Shown in pieces: positions 16,136 to 24,810 of a stretch of 64,000 nucleotides of DNA. Made by a program: the position numbers and the translations under genes. The notes under the pieces were generated by a model. The model searched no databases. It saw only the letters and a program-made list of their open reading frames with translations, and had not been told where the DNA came from. Origin of the DNA: Ferdinandcohnia salidurans (GTDB taxonomy: Bacteria > Bacillota > Bacilli > Bacillales > Bacillaceae_L); assembly GCF_042680725.1 (NCBI RefSeq), contig NZ_JBHUEK010000026.1, positions 62,001 through 126,000 of the forward strand. The letters are read 5' to 3'. Each line of letters starts with the position of its first letter. Position 1 is the first letter of the stretch.

Positions 16136-16321
16136 TCGTCTCCCTCATTCCACATAAGTATACTCAAAATTATAGTATCACGGTAGGCGATTGTAAAATG
16201 TAAAATCTTGAAGTGAAGATATATTTGTGGACAATTTGTGACAAAGTCGACAGAGAGAAATGGACATTGCCTATTAATTCTTTATAATAGTAGGTGGATT
16301 AGATAGACAGGAGATGGTGAA

Positions 16322-16978
16322 GTGATAAAGGCAGTTATTTTTGATTTTGATGGCTTAATTTATGATACAGAAACCAATGAATATAATGTGTTAAATGAAA
16401 TCTTTCAAGAGCATGGCTCCGAACTTCCAATGTCGGTGTGGGGCAAGGTGATAGGAACGCAAGCAGGATTCAATGCCCTTTCCTATTTAGAAGAGCAAAT
16501 TGGGAAGAAAGTTGACCATGAGGAATTAACCAAGATACGAAGAGACCGATTCAATGAACGAATGAAGAATGAAGGTCCATTACCAGGCGTTGAGGAGTAC
16601 CTTGCAGCCGCAAAGAAAGCCGGTTTGAAAATCGGTTTGGCCTCAAGCTCTACCTACGAATGGGTATCAAATCACTTAAAGAATCTTTGCTTATTCGATT
16701 ATTTTGAATGCATTCGAACTTCTGATGATGTTGAAAAGGTAAAACCGGATCCGACCCTATATTTAGAGGCAGCAAAATGCTTAGGTGTTTCACCAGAGGA
16801 ATGTCTAGTTTTTGAAGACTCTGCAAATGGTGCACTAGCAGCTAAACGTGCCGGAATGTATTGTGTCGTGATACCGAACCAAGTAACAAAGGATTTAGAA
16901 TTCTGTGAAGTTGATCATCGCTTGGAGTCGATGGCCTTAGTAGAATTAACGCAATTAATTCGGAAAATTGAAAACTAA
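16322..16978 (+). CDS. yhcW: HAD-superfamily hydrolase (YhcW-like, beta-phosphoglucomutase type)
   Basis: A 218-residue phosphatase or phosphomutase of the HAD family. Motif I VIFDFDGLIYDTE holds the nucleophile Asp, motif II is GLASSST, motif III lies in KPDPTLYLEAA, and motif IV in VFEDSANGALAAKRAGM. The helical cap inserted after motif I is of subclass IA. Small phosphorylated sugars or phosphoglycolate are likely substrates. GTG start after GGAGATGG. Position near yhcT-yhcU supports the YhcW name. Confidence 0.85.
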   Translation: MIKAVIFDFDGLIYDTETNEYNVLNEIFQEHGSELPMSVWGKVIGTQAGFNALSYLEEQIGKKVDHEELTKIRRDRFNERMKNEGPLPGVEEYLAAAKKAGLKIGLASSSTYEWVSNHLKNLCLFDYFECIRTSDDVEKVKPDPTLYLEAAKCLGVSPEECLVFEDSANGALAAKRAGMYCVVIPNQVTKDLEFCEVDHRLESMALVELTQLIRKIEN

Positions 16979-17022
16979 TAGGGGGAGAAGATGTGGGGAT
17001 CTTTGTTGACGAAATAGCGAAT

Positions 17023-17059
17023 AAAAAGGGATGCTGTCATGGAATAGCATCCCTTTTAG
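17023..17059 (+). terminator. Terminator after yhcW
   Basis: AAAAGGGATGCT pairs with AGCATCCCTTTT around GTCATGGAAT. Confidence 0.85.
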
Positions 17060-17175
17060 ATGTGGCGTAGAGGTCCCTCGTCCCAGGAAAAAAGTGGTGG
17101 GACACCGAATTTGTCCCTCCGTACCATAGCATCGGGACCAAGAGAACCGTCCCTGTGGACCCCCGTGACACCTTG
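17060..17175. repeat. Degenerate GC-rich intergenic repeat
   Basis: Contains GGTCCCTCGTCCC, GGTGGGACACC and GGGACCAAGAGAACCGTCCCTGTGG. Reverse-complemented, its AGGGACGGTTCT core matches 7775-7786, and a related GGACGG word lies in the hairpin after the spoVR fragment. It is probably a decayed family of short palindromic intergenic elements. No coding signal. Confidence 0.45.
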
Positions 17176-17284
17176 ACGGTAGAAGTTTAGATGTAGTAAT
17201 ATTTTATTAATCCCGTATATAGGTTTAAACTTCCGATATGCGGGTTTGGTTGTGATCTACATATTAAAAATAGGGGTGGTAAGT

Positions 17285-17728
17285 ATGAATCCGGAACAAC
17301 GTCTTCAGGAGTTAGGTTATGAATTGCCGGAAATGAGGGGTTCGGTTGGGAACTATGTTCTCTATGTACAAACTGGTAATCTACTTTTTCTATCGGGTAG
17401 TCTTTCGTATGACACAGTAGGTAAACTGGGAGATGAGGTGTCTGTTGAACAGGGGTATGAAGCCTCGAAACAAGCAGCTTTGGAGGCGCTTAGTAAAATA
17501 AAAAATGCGGTCGGAGATTTATCACGTGTGAAGAAGTTGGTGAAGGTGCTGGCCTTTATTAATTGTGCTTTGGATTTTAAGGATCAGGCAAAAGTGATGA
17601 ACGGGGCTTCAGATTTGTTTGTCTCTGTGTTTGGAGAGGAAGTAGGTTCCCATGCACGTACGTCGATTGGAACAATTAATCCACGTGGCGCAGCAGTAGA
17701 ACTGGAAATGGTAGTAGAAGTAGAATAA
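17285..17728 (+). CDS. RidA/YjgF-family protein
   Basis: A 147-residue member of the RidA superfamily, deaminases that hydrolyse reactive enamine/imine intermediates. It has the YjgF-like GNLLFLSGSLSYD, LSRVKKLVKVLAFINCALDF and the conserved C-terminal ARTSIGTINPRGAAVELEMVVEV, with the Arg used for carboxylate binding. ATG follows GGGGTGG. It has its own terminator but lies just before the amine catabolic operon, and RidA proteins are often found beside amino-acid and amine catabolic genes, so a shared pathway is plausible. Confidence 0.88.
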   Translation: MNPEQRLQELGYELPEMRGSVGNYVLYVQTGNLLFLSGSLSYDTVGKLGDEVSVEQGYEASKQAALEALSKIKNAVGDLSRVKKLVKVLAFINCALDFKDQAKVMNGASDLFVSVFGEEVGSHARTSIGTINPRGAAVELEMVVEVE

Positions 17729-17777
17729 AATACAAAAAGGCAGAAACGACGTGTCGTTCTGCTTTTTTGTATTTTAT
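17727..17777 (+). terminator. Terminator after the RidA gene
   Basis: A long, almost perfect hairpin: AAAATACAAAAAGGCAG and CGAC pair with GTCG and CTGCTTTTTTGTATTTT. Confidence 0.9.
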
Positions 17778-17890
17778 TACGGAAGGAAGAACGTTACTAA
17801 TCTAGTTTTCTATGCAAAACAAATTTTTAGAAAAAAATATTAATATTTAACATTGACAATAATTCGTCACTATTTTAAAATTTAATTAAA

Positions 17891-17922
17891 TAACGGAATT
17901 ATATTCCTATAAACGGAATTAA
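17891..17922. promoter_or_regulatory. Candidate operator of the BCCT operon (IclR site)
   Basis: GGAATTATATTCC (17895-17907) is a near-perfect 13-bp palindrome, followed by a third half-site CGGAATTAA (17914-17922). The word AACGGAATTA recurs at exactly 20 bp spacing. IclR-family regulators commonly bind GGAA/TTCC palindromes, and an IclR gene ends this cluster. It stands 36 bp before the BCCT start codon. Confidence 0.5.
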
Positions 17923-17957
17923 CTAAAAGTCACATACTTTGTAAAGGGGGAAATTGG

Positions 17958-19538
17958 ATGAAGAATAAGAAAATGATGTCGATGGTTGATTTACCGGTTT
18001 TTCTGATAAGTGGAGGTTCATTGCTCATATTTGTAATTGTGGGACTCATTAATCAGGACATTATAACGAATATTGTAAACGCTTCATTTGCTTTTTCTGT
18101 AAAGTATTTTGGGTCAATCTATCAATTTCTTATGTTAGGAACATTTGTCATTGCTCTGATATTAGGCTTTTCCAAATATGGGCGGATTCGATTAGGAAAC
18201 TTAGACAAACCAGAGATTAGTAATTTTAAATGGATTTCCATTATTATGTGTACATTACTTGCAGGTGGGGGAGTTTTTTGGGCAGCTGCAGAACCGTTAT
18301 ATCATTTCTTAAGTGTTCCTCCTCATTTTGACGGTATTTCCCCTGGCACATCTGAGGCTGTTACACCTGCATTAGCAACTAGTTTTGTAGATTGGGGATT
18401 TTTAGCGTGGGCCATCCTCGGAACACTTGGTACTTTCGTGTTGATGTATGCGCACTATCATCGCGGTGCTCCACTTAAACCAAGAACATTTCTATACCCG
18501 ATCTTTGGTGATAAAATTATGGAAAAGAGCGCACTAGGAACATTTGTGGATGCGTTTTCTGTAATCGCGGTTGCGGCAGGTACCATTGGTCCAATTGGTT
18601 TCCTAGGCCTGCAGGCAGGTTATGGTATAAACGCCTTGTTTGGCATACCAGACACTTTACTTGTTCATGTGATCATTATTATTTTACTAGTTGTAGTGGC
18701 TGCCATTTCCGCTGCAACCGGAATTCATAAAGGGATTCAAATATTAAGTAGTTACAATGTGATTTTGGCACTTGTACTTGTTGCTGCAATGCTATTACTT
18801 GGACCGGGGTTATTTATTTTTGATTCATATTTAGAATCATTTGGCATGTATGTACAAAACTTCATAACAATGAACACCTACCGTGGTGATAGTGCATGGC
18901 TGAGCGGATGGACCGTGTTTTTCTTTGCATGGTTCTTAGGGTATGGACCAATGATGGCTATTTTTGTCAGTCGTATTTCCCGAGGTCGGACCGTTCGTGA
19001 AATCGTAACAGCTGTTGCAGTAATCGCTCCTGTTGTAACCACATTTTGGTTTACTGTTGTAGGAGGGACTGGGATTTTTCAGGAACTAGCCAATCCAGGG
19101 TCTGTCTCTGAGGCCTTGAACAGTAACGGAGCACCAGCTGCCATGATTGCAATTACAGAACAATTACCATTTGGATTCATTTTCGGCGTTCTCTTCTTGC
19201 TGGCAACAATTGTTTTTGTTCTTACAACAACAGATTCGATGTCACTTACAATTTCAATGGCGATTACCGGAAGTGGTGATCCATCCAAATGGATAAGGGT
19301 ATTTTGGGCAGTGCTGATGGGTGCGGTTGCTATCGTTTTACTGACGATTGGGGAAAGCAGTGTAAGTTCATTACAATCATTTATTGTGGTAACAGCTGTT
19401 CCGGTTTCGCTTCTTTTGTTAACGACGTTTTGGACGGCGCCGCGAGTTTGCAAGGAGCTTGCAATGGAACAGGGGATTGCCAGGCCTGAAACAAAGATAG
19501 ACATGGTAAATGGGGTTAAACAAGATGAGGCTATTTGA
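17958..19538 (+). CDS. BCCT-family transporter (betaine/carnitine/choline type)
   Basis: A secondary transporter of 526 residues with about twelve helices that imports a trimethylammonium-type substrate. The family signature in helix 8 is GWTVFFFAWFLGYGPMMAIFVSRISRGRTVRE, and GGGVFWAAAEPLYHFLSVPP is in the N-terminal half. The short charged termini lack the long osmosensing tails of OpuD/BetP, which fits nutrient uptake rather than osmoprotection. ATG after AAAGGGGG. First gene of the catabolic operon; the dipeptidase-like and aldehyde dehydrogenase genes downstream point to use of its substrate as carbon or nitrogen source. Confidence 0.93.
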   Translation: MKNKKMMSMVDLPVFLISGGSLLIFVIVGLINQDIITNIVNASFAFSVKYFGSIYQFLMLGTFVIALILGFSKYGRIRLGNLDKPEISNFKWISIIMCTLLAGGGVFWAAAEPLYHFLSVPPHFDGISPGTSEAVTPALATSFVDWGFLAWAILGTLGTFVLMYAHYHRGAPLKPRTFLYPIFGDKIMEKSALGTFVDAFSVIAVAAGTIGPIGFLGLQAGYGINALFGIPDTLLVHVIIIILLVVVAAISAATGIHKGIQILSSYNVILALVLVAAMLLLGPGLFIFDSYLESFGMYVQNFITMNTYRGDSAWLSGWTVFFFAWFLGYGPMMAIFVSRISRGRTVREIVTAVAVIAPVVTTFWFTVVGGTGIFQELANPGSVSEALNSNGAPAAMIAITEQLPFGFIFGVLFLLATIVFVLTTTDSMSLTISMAITGSGDPSKWIRVFWAVLMGAVAIVLLTIGESSVSSLQSFIVVTAVPVSLLLLTTFWTAPRVCKELAMEQGIARPETKIDMVNGVKQDEAI

Positions 19539-19585
19539 TAACGAGTTAATCTAAGTGTAAAAGTAGTGAAAGAGGTGAACATCTA

Positions 19586-21298
19586 ATGACAGTTATTCAT
19601 GAAAAACAAACATTGCGTCCGGCTTCTGAGGTAATGAAAGCGGAACGAATTGGTGCATTTCGACTTACGAGGTTAAGTTTTCTGCGCATTATGCTAAGAC
19701 GTGTAATGCGAGAAAATTGGCAGATAGACCGTGCCGACTTTGAACTGGATGAAGAAGGTCATGGTCATGCCAAATATCGGATACAGACCTCGAAGCATGA
19801 ATTCACATTTGTCGTCATTTCCACAAAAATTAGTGATGACGAAAGAAGCGATCGTGTTATCTCGAACAAATGGGATGTGACGTTCGCATTATGTGAAGGA
19901 AAGGTATCGGATGAAAAGCTTGAGCGTTTAAAGCAGGAATTACCAAAGCAGGAAGCTGGTCGCGGTGATGCAAATGACCTTGTCTGGTCGCGCGCAAATA
20001 AAAGTACACGTGTTTTCGATTATGTAATTGAATGTCTTATTTCAAAAAAGCAACCCGACCCAAGAATACTCAATGAGGTTGGCTATTTACTGCGAACAAC
20101 GGCTGTATATGGAAATGGTAAATTCGGGATTGCACCCTATGAAAAAATAAAAGACAATCATCCATTCAGTGGATCATTTCAAGCCCAAATGTTCGCAGTA
20201 TACATGCTACGCCATTTTAGCTTGGAGTTAGTGGAGCATATTGCAAAGAAGAAAAATCCGGAAGCGATTCGGCTCCATCCTGACGTGAAGCGTTTTATTG
20301 GAACGGGAAATGCAACAGGATTAGGGATGGTACCTTTTCTCATTTCTCATCCAAGATTGATACATCAATGGATTTTTGTTAGAGAACAAGCGATTGCTAG
20401 AGTAAAAGACATTCATCCATCACCAGACGATCTAAGATTACTAGTTAAATGGTTGGATCGTGTAGCAGATTACTTTGATGACTCAAAACAGTTGGACAGT
20501 GAATTTTTTGATAAGCCTGAGGATTTGGCGGAACAATGCAAGTACCTGAAAAGTGTTGTTTTAGAATATGTGGTAGGTGGCACATTAAACGGCCAACCGA
20601 CGACCGATGTGTGGCATGACTTGGTACAGGTAGCTGTTGACACTGTTTCAATTGAAATGCAGGAATTATTGCACACACTACTGCTTGAATTGTATACGGA
20701 TCATGTTACAGACCTAGAGCAGTGCATGAATGTGGATGAGACATATCAGATTGAACCACGAATGACTTTAGAAAAATTAAAAGCATTAATAGAACACCAG
20801 TATAATTGGGTATTTCAGTATGATTTTACAAATCCTGATGAGAACTATTATTTTTGGTACCGCTCAGAGGAAAAGGAAGAACCTCGCTTAGGAGTTCGTG
20901 GAGAAGATCCTGGGGAAGAATTGGAGATGCCGATTAACATTGCCCAACAGGTACAGGAACTCTACAAGGTTTTAGAAAAGGTACCGGCTGAAGAAAAGGT
21001 TGCTTCGTTTATCTTAAGACAGCCACAATATAAAGGCATTATTCAACGCATTCAATCTCTAGAAGGCTATGAATACGGGGAAATTCAAGCAAACCTATCA
21101 GGCAAACGGTTTCTGCCTCTTACCTTATTGCGATGTAAATTATCGTTTTTTGGAGCCGAGCGCTTCGATCCTAAGTCTAACCGCTGGGTACGTATTACCT
21201 TATTCCAGGGTGCACCGCTTGTCGAGGAAATTGGTAAACCATTCGCAGACAACTGGGTATTCCCATCATTACCAACAGTAGAAGGAGATAAGTCATGA
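19586..21298 (+). CDS. Hypothetical protein, 570 residues, in amine catabolic operon
   Basis: Not recognised. A soluble, charged protein without signal peptide or membrane helix. Notable segments are RIGAFRLTRLSFLRIMLRRVMRENW near the start, YLLRTTAVYGNGKFGIAPYEKI (about 172-193), FAVYMLRHFSLELVEHIAKKKNPEAIRLHPDV and GTGNATGLGMVPFLISHPRLIHQW (about 240-263), where the Gly-rich loop could bind a cofactor or phosphate. Its stop overlaps the dipeptidase start by four bases (ATGA), so translation is coupled and a shared complex or pathway is likely. ATG after GAGGTG. An enzyme of the pathway is my best inference. Confidence 0.7.
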   Translation: MTVIHEKQTLRPASEVMKAERIGAFRLTRLSFLRIMLRRVMRENWQIDRADFELDEEGHGHAKYRIQTSKHEFTFVVISTKISDDERSDRVISNKWDVTFALCEGKVSDEKLERLKQELPKQEAGRGDANDLVWSRANKSTRVFDYVIECLISKKQPDPRILNEVGYLLRTTAVYGNGKFGIAPYEKIKDNHPFSGSFQAQMFAVYMLRHFSLELVEHIAKKKNPEAIRLHPDVKRFIGTGNATGLGMVPFLISHPRLIHQWIFVREQAIARVKDIHPSPDDLRLLVKWLDRVADYFDDSKQLDSEFFDKPEDLAEQCKYLKSVVLEYVVGGTLNGQPTTDVWHDLVQVAVDTVSIEMQELLHTLLLELYTDHVTDLEQCMNVDETYQIEPRMTLEKLKALIEHQYNWVFQYDFTNPDENYYFWYRSEEKEEPRLGVRGEDPGEELEMPINIAQQVQELYKVLEKVPAEEKVASFILRQPQYKGIIQRIQSLEGYEYGEIQANLSGKRFLPLTLLRCKLSFFGAERFDPKSNRWVRITLFQGAPLVEEIGKPFADNWVFPSLPTVEGDKS

Positions 21299-22311
21299 AA
21301 CAACAAGAAATGATTGTGATTGATGCTTTAGAACTTAGTAATTGGGATCGTAATTTTCTATATTTACTGCAAAAAGGCGGTGTAACATGTGTTCATGCCT
21401 GTTGCGGCTTGTGGGAAAATGCCCGCGAGACACTCAGTAAAGTCGGGGAATGGCATCGCTTCTTTAGGGAAAATGACGATCTTGTTATGCAGGTTTTTCA
21501 AGGTGAAGATATTTTAAAGGCAAAAAAAGAAGGTAAAATTGGAGTCATTCTAGGCGCACAAAATACGTCTGCTTTAGAGGATGAGCTGTCTCTTGTATCT
21601 GTTTTTAGCCAGCTGGGTGTGAAAGTCATGCAGTTAACGTACAATAACCAAAACTTGGTTGGGAGCAGCTGCTACGAAGAACGAGACTCAGGCCTATCCC
21701 GTTATGGTAAACTAGTAATACAGGAAATGAACCGAGTTGGAATGGTGGTGGATCTGTCACATGTGGGAACACAAACATCTCTTGATGCAATTGCCACATC
21801 TACCCGTCCGGTTGCGATTACCCATGCAAACCCTGACTGGATTTATCCAACGAAACGAAATAAATCAGAGGAAGTGCTTCGCGCTTTACGGGATTCTGGT
21901 GGTGTTCTCGGGGTGTGTGCCTATCCACATCTTATTAATGGGAAAGGAACAACACTGGAGGAATTTTGTGACATGATTGTTCGAACAGTCGATTTTATGG
22001 GGATTAATCAAGTTGGTCTTGGGACAGACTTGACTTTTAATATGTCTGTAGATTTCTTGCACTGGATGAGAAATGGACGCTGGACCCATGAAATGGACTA
22101 TGGCGCCGGTTCCAAGGAAAATCCTTCATGGCCCGAGTGGCCGGTGTGGTTCAAGACACCAGCAGATTTTCCGAACATTGCCAGTGGCCTCACTAAAAAA
22201 GGCATGACAGATGAGGAAGTGGCGAAGGTGATGGGAGGCAACTGGTTACGTTTCTTTACGGATAGTTTTAAATCCGAAAAGGAGGCGAGGCAATGCGTGT
22301 ATCCTATGTAG
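21295..22311 (+). CDS. M19 membrane-dipeptidase-like metallohydrolase
   Basis: A 338-residue TIM-barrel amidohydrolase of the renal dipeptidase family. Later metal and substrate positions are visible: NLVGSSCYEERDSGLSRYG, MVVDLSHVGTQTS, VAITHANPDW, GVCAYPHLI and GLGTDLTFN. The usual N-terminal HxD metal ligands (DGHND) are replaced by IDALELSNWDR, as I recall for the Pseudomonas paralogue beside the glycine betaine/dimethylglycine genes (PA5396). So it is probably a non-peptidase specialised for amine catabolism. Overlaps both neighbours, showing tight translational coupling. Confidence 0.85.
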   Translation: MKQQEMIVIDALELSNWDRNFLYLLQKGGVTCVHACCGLWENARETLSKVGEWHRFFRENDDLVMQVFQGEDILKAKKEGKIGVILGAQNTSALEDELSLVSVFSQLGVKVMQLTYNNQNLVGSSCYEERDSGLSRYGKLVIQEMNRVGMVVDLSHVGTQTSLDAIATSTRPVAITHANPDWIYPTKRNKSEEVLRALRDSGGVLGVCAYPHLINGKGTTLEEFCDMIVRTVDFMGINQVGLGTDLTFNMSVDFLHWMRNGRWTHEMDYGAGSKENPSWPEWPVWFKTPADFPNIASGLTKKGMTDEEVAKVMGGNWLRFFTDSFKSEKEARQCVYPM

Positions 22312-23096
22312 AATTATTCCAACATTGTAAAAAAGTTTTTTGCGCGGGTGGTACTCCGTACGGCTGTGCGGATGACGGTGCAGAGGTAGTCACGTGGAGT
22401 GAATTTATCGGACTCGAGGGGATGCACGTTTTACAGCAGGAGATCCTTGATAATCCGCACTCTCTTATGGAAGGTATTGAGCTAGTATCAGAAGAGAACG
22501 GGCTATATCGCTTTGACGGCAATGGGCAAAGCGCCATTATTTTAGGTAAAATGATGGCCGATTATGCCCTGAGTTTATCAGAAACAAATAAAACGGTACG
22601 GGTGTATATGCATAACACGACCCGTTCCCGCCTTCTCGCTAAACCTGCACATGACATCGCTACAAGAAATAGAGGGTGTATCATTCGTTATAAAACGATG
22701 GAAGGGAATCCGATGTGGATTCTGTCCACACCAGGAATGACCTTTCCGCTCCTTGTTGAAGGGGAAGTTGCAGAACGAATTCTACAGCAAAACCTTACGG
22801 CTGAGCTTGGTAAATATGAAACAACAAATCTAGCAAGCGATGGGTTTTGGCTGGTTTGTACAACCGAAATCGAGTTGATCACCTCTTGTATTAGAGAACT
22901 GCGACAGGAAGCATCGAAAGGCACGATTACACTTACGGAATCAACATATTTAAAAGCAAATTTTGAAAAAGCGTACCATAATGGGGCGAAAGTCGACCCA
23001 ATCCTATGGAACAGTCTTAATGAGATAGGTCGACAAACGCTTGTAACAGCAACCGAACTATCTAGGTTGCGTGGTGCTGGTGAATTGGCTACTTAA
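22293..23096 (+). CDS. DUF3726-like protein of unknown function
   Basis: A 267-residue soluble protein overlapping the dipeptidase stop by 19 bases. N-terminal YVELFQHCKKVFCAGGTPYGCADDGAEVVTW has the Ala/Gly-rich CADDGAE motif that recalls Ldh-type oxidoreductases or the DUF3726 family found next to amine and amino-acid catabolic genes. No membrane segment. The function is unknown; the operon context suggests a catalytic or subunit role with the 570-residue protein. The family assignment is from memory and should be tested. Confidence 0.55.
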   Translation: MRVSYVELFQHCKKVFCAGGTPYGCADDGAEVVTWSEFIGLEGMHVLQQEILDNPHSLMEGIELVSEENGLYRFDGNGQSAIILGKMMADYALSLSETNKTVRVYMHNTTRSRLLAKPAHDIATRNRGCIIRYKTMEGNPMWILSTPGMTFPLLVEGEVAERILQQNLTAELGKYETTNLASDGFWLVCTTEIELITSCIRELRQEASKGTITLTESTYLKANFEKAYHNGAKVDPILWNSLNEIGRQTLVTATELSRLRGAGELAT

Positions 23097-23220
23097 TAGA
23101 GTGTTTAAAAAGCTCGGAGAAAGTGACACATAGTGAGAGAAAACGATGTCCTTTCTTCCTCTTTTTGAACATGAGCGAATAGAAATAGATTTAGAAATAA
23201 AGTTGAGGAGGACTTTTCTT

Positions 23221-24687
23221 ATGACAACGACAACAACAGAAACTTTAAAAAACTATGTGAACGGTGAATGGGTACAACCATCTGGTACAGATTTAATAGA
23301 AGGTTTGAATCCTGCCAATACAAAGGAAGTAGTTTCTTCCTTCTATCAATCTACTTCTGAGGATGTAAAAAAGGCAATTGATTCAGCAACAGAGGCATTT
23401 CATGCATGGAAACGTGTTCCGGCTCCGCAACGAGGAGAATATCTATATAAGATTGCCGCTTTATTGGAAGATGAAAAGGAAGAACTCGCTAAAACAATTG
23501 TTCAAGAAGAAGGAAAAACCTATAATGATGCTGTGAAAGAAGTCATGTATGCAGCAGGAATTGTTAAATTTTATGCAGGTGAGTGTCGTCGACTAAAAGG
23601 GACTCTCATGGAGGCGGATATGCCGAACATCAAGATTGAAACAAAACCAGAGCCACTTGGTGTCGTTCTAATCGTTACACCATGGAATTTCCCACTATCG
23701 ATTCCGGCTTGGAAAATGGCACCAGCGATTGCAAGCGGAAATACAGTTGTTCTGAAGCCTTCTTCAGAAACCCCTTTGACCGTGATGAAATTCATGGATA
23801 TTATCCAGCGTGCTGGGGTACCAGCAGGTGTTGTCAATTATGTGATTGCACCAGGAAGGCTTGTTCCGGAAATGATTCAGCATCCGGCAGTAAAGGCTGT
23901 TACGTTTACTGGATCGAATTCTGTTGGGAAGAAGATTTATGCAGAAGCGGCAAAGGATATGAAGCGCTGCCTACTTGAGATGGGTGGGAAAAACCCTCTT
24001 ATCATCATGGATGATGCGGATATCGATGAAGCGGTTCAGATAGCTCTTGCGGGTGCATTCGGTCAAACCGGTCAAGCGTGCACAGCAACAGGTAGAGTGA
24101 TTGTCCATGAAAAGGTTGCTGCAGAATTCACGGAGAAGATTGTTGCGAAAACAAAGCAGCTAAAGGTAGGAAATGGCATGGAAGAAGGCATTGATATGGG
24201 ACCGCAAGCCAATAAATCAGAACTTCAGTCCACGCTTGAGCTCATTCAAAGTGCAAGAGATGAGGGTGCAATCGTTCTTACTGGTGGCGGCGTTCCAGAT
24301 GTGCCTGGCTTGGAAAACGGCTACTTTGTAGAACCAACCGTCATTACTGGTGTGATGCCTTCGATGACGATTTCAAAGCAAGAGGTATTCGGTCCAGTCA
24401 TCAATATTATAGAAGTAAAGGATATTGATGAAGCAATTTCTGTTGCCAACGATGTCGATTATGGGTTGTCATCAGCAATTTGTACGAAAAACCTTGAGTA
24501 TATGAATAAAGCACTTAATGAGATAGAAGCAGGAATCGTAAAAGTAAATATGACAACAACTGGTACGTTCTTCCAAGCGCCGTTTGGCGGATATAAGCAA
24601 TCCAGTACAGGTACATTTAAAGAGCTGGGCAGTGAAGCAATGGAATTTTATTGCCAGTACAAAACACGATACATTAAAAGTAAATAA
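23221..24687 (+). CDS. NAD(P)-dependent aldehyde dehydrogenase (YcbD / semialdehyde type)
   Basis: A 488-residue ALDH. Seen are VTPWNFPLSIPAWKMAPAIASGNTVVLKPSSETP, TFTGSNSVGKKIY, the general base in LLEMGGKNPLI (near residue 252), the catalytic Cys in GQTGQACTATGRV (near 286) and EVFGPVINII. The closest types I recall are B. subtilis YcbD and alpha-ketoglutaric semialdehyde dehydrogenases. It would oxidise an aldehyde released from the imported amine. ATG at 23221 follows GAGGAGG; longer in-frame extension lacks a ribosome site. A strong terminator closes the operon here. Confidence 0.9.
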   Translation: MTTTTTETLKNYVNGEWVQPSGTDLIEGLNPANTKEVVSSFYQSTSEDVKKAIDSATEAFHAWKRVPAPQRGEYLYKIAALLEDEKEELAKTIVQEEGKTYNDAVKEVMYAAGIVKFYAGECRRLKGTLMEADMPNIKIETKPEPLGVVLIVTPWNFPLSIPAWKMAPAIASGNTVVLKPSSETPLTVMKFMDIIQRAGVPAGVVNYVIAPGRLVPEMIQHPAVKAVTFTGSNSVGKKIYAEAAKDMKRCLLEMGGKNPLIIMDDADIDEAVQIALAGAFGQTGQACTATGRVIVHEKVAAEFTEKIVAKTKQLKVGNGMEEGIDMGPQANKSELQSTLELIQSARDEGAIVLTGGGVPDVPGLENGYFVEPTVITGVMPSMTISKQEVFGPVINIIEVKDIDEAISVANDVDYGLSSAICTKNLEYMNKALNEIEAGIVKVNMTTTGTFFQAPFGGYKQSSTGTFKELGSEAMEFYCQYKTRYIKSK

Positions 24688-24697
24688 CAGATTTAAG

Positions 24698-24745
24698 ACA
24701 GTGTGGAAGGCGGTGACGTTGCCTTCCACACTGCTTTCTTATTTT
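24698..24745 (+). terminator. Terminator of the amine catabolic operon
   Basis: AGTGTGGAAGGC pairs perfectly with GCCTTCCACACT around GGTGACGTT, followed by a T-rich tract. It separates the aldehyde dehydrogenase gene from the regulator. Confidence 0.88.
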
Positions 24746-24810
24746 AAGACAGGAATATGTTATAATTGAAGTTAAAAGAATTTGTTCATATAGGAGATTT
24801 GGAGGGTACT

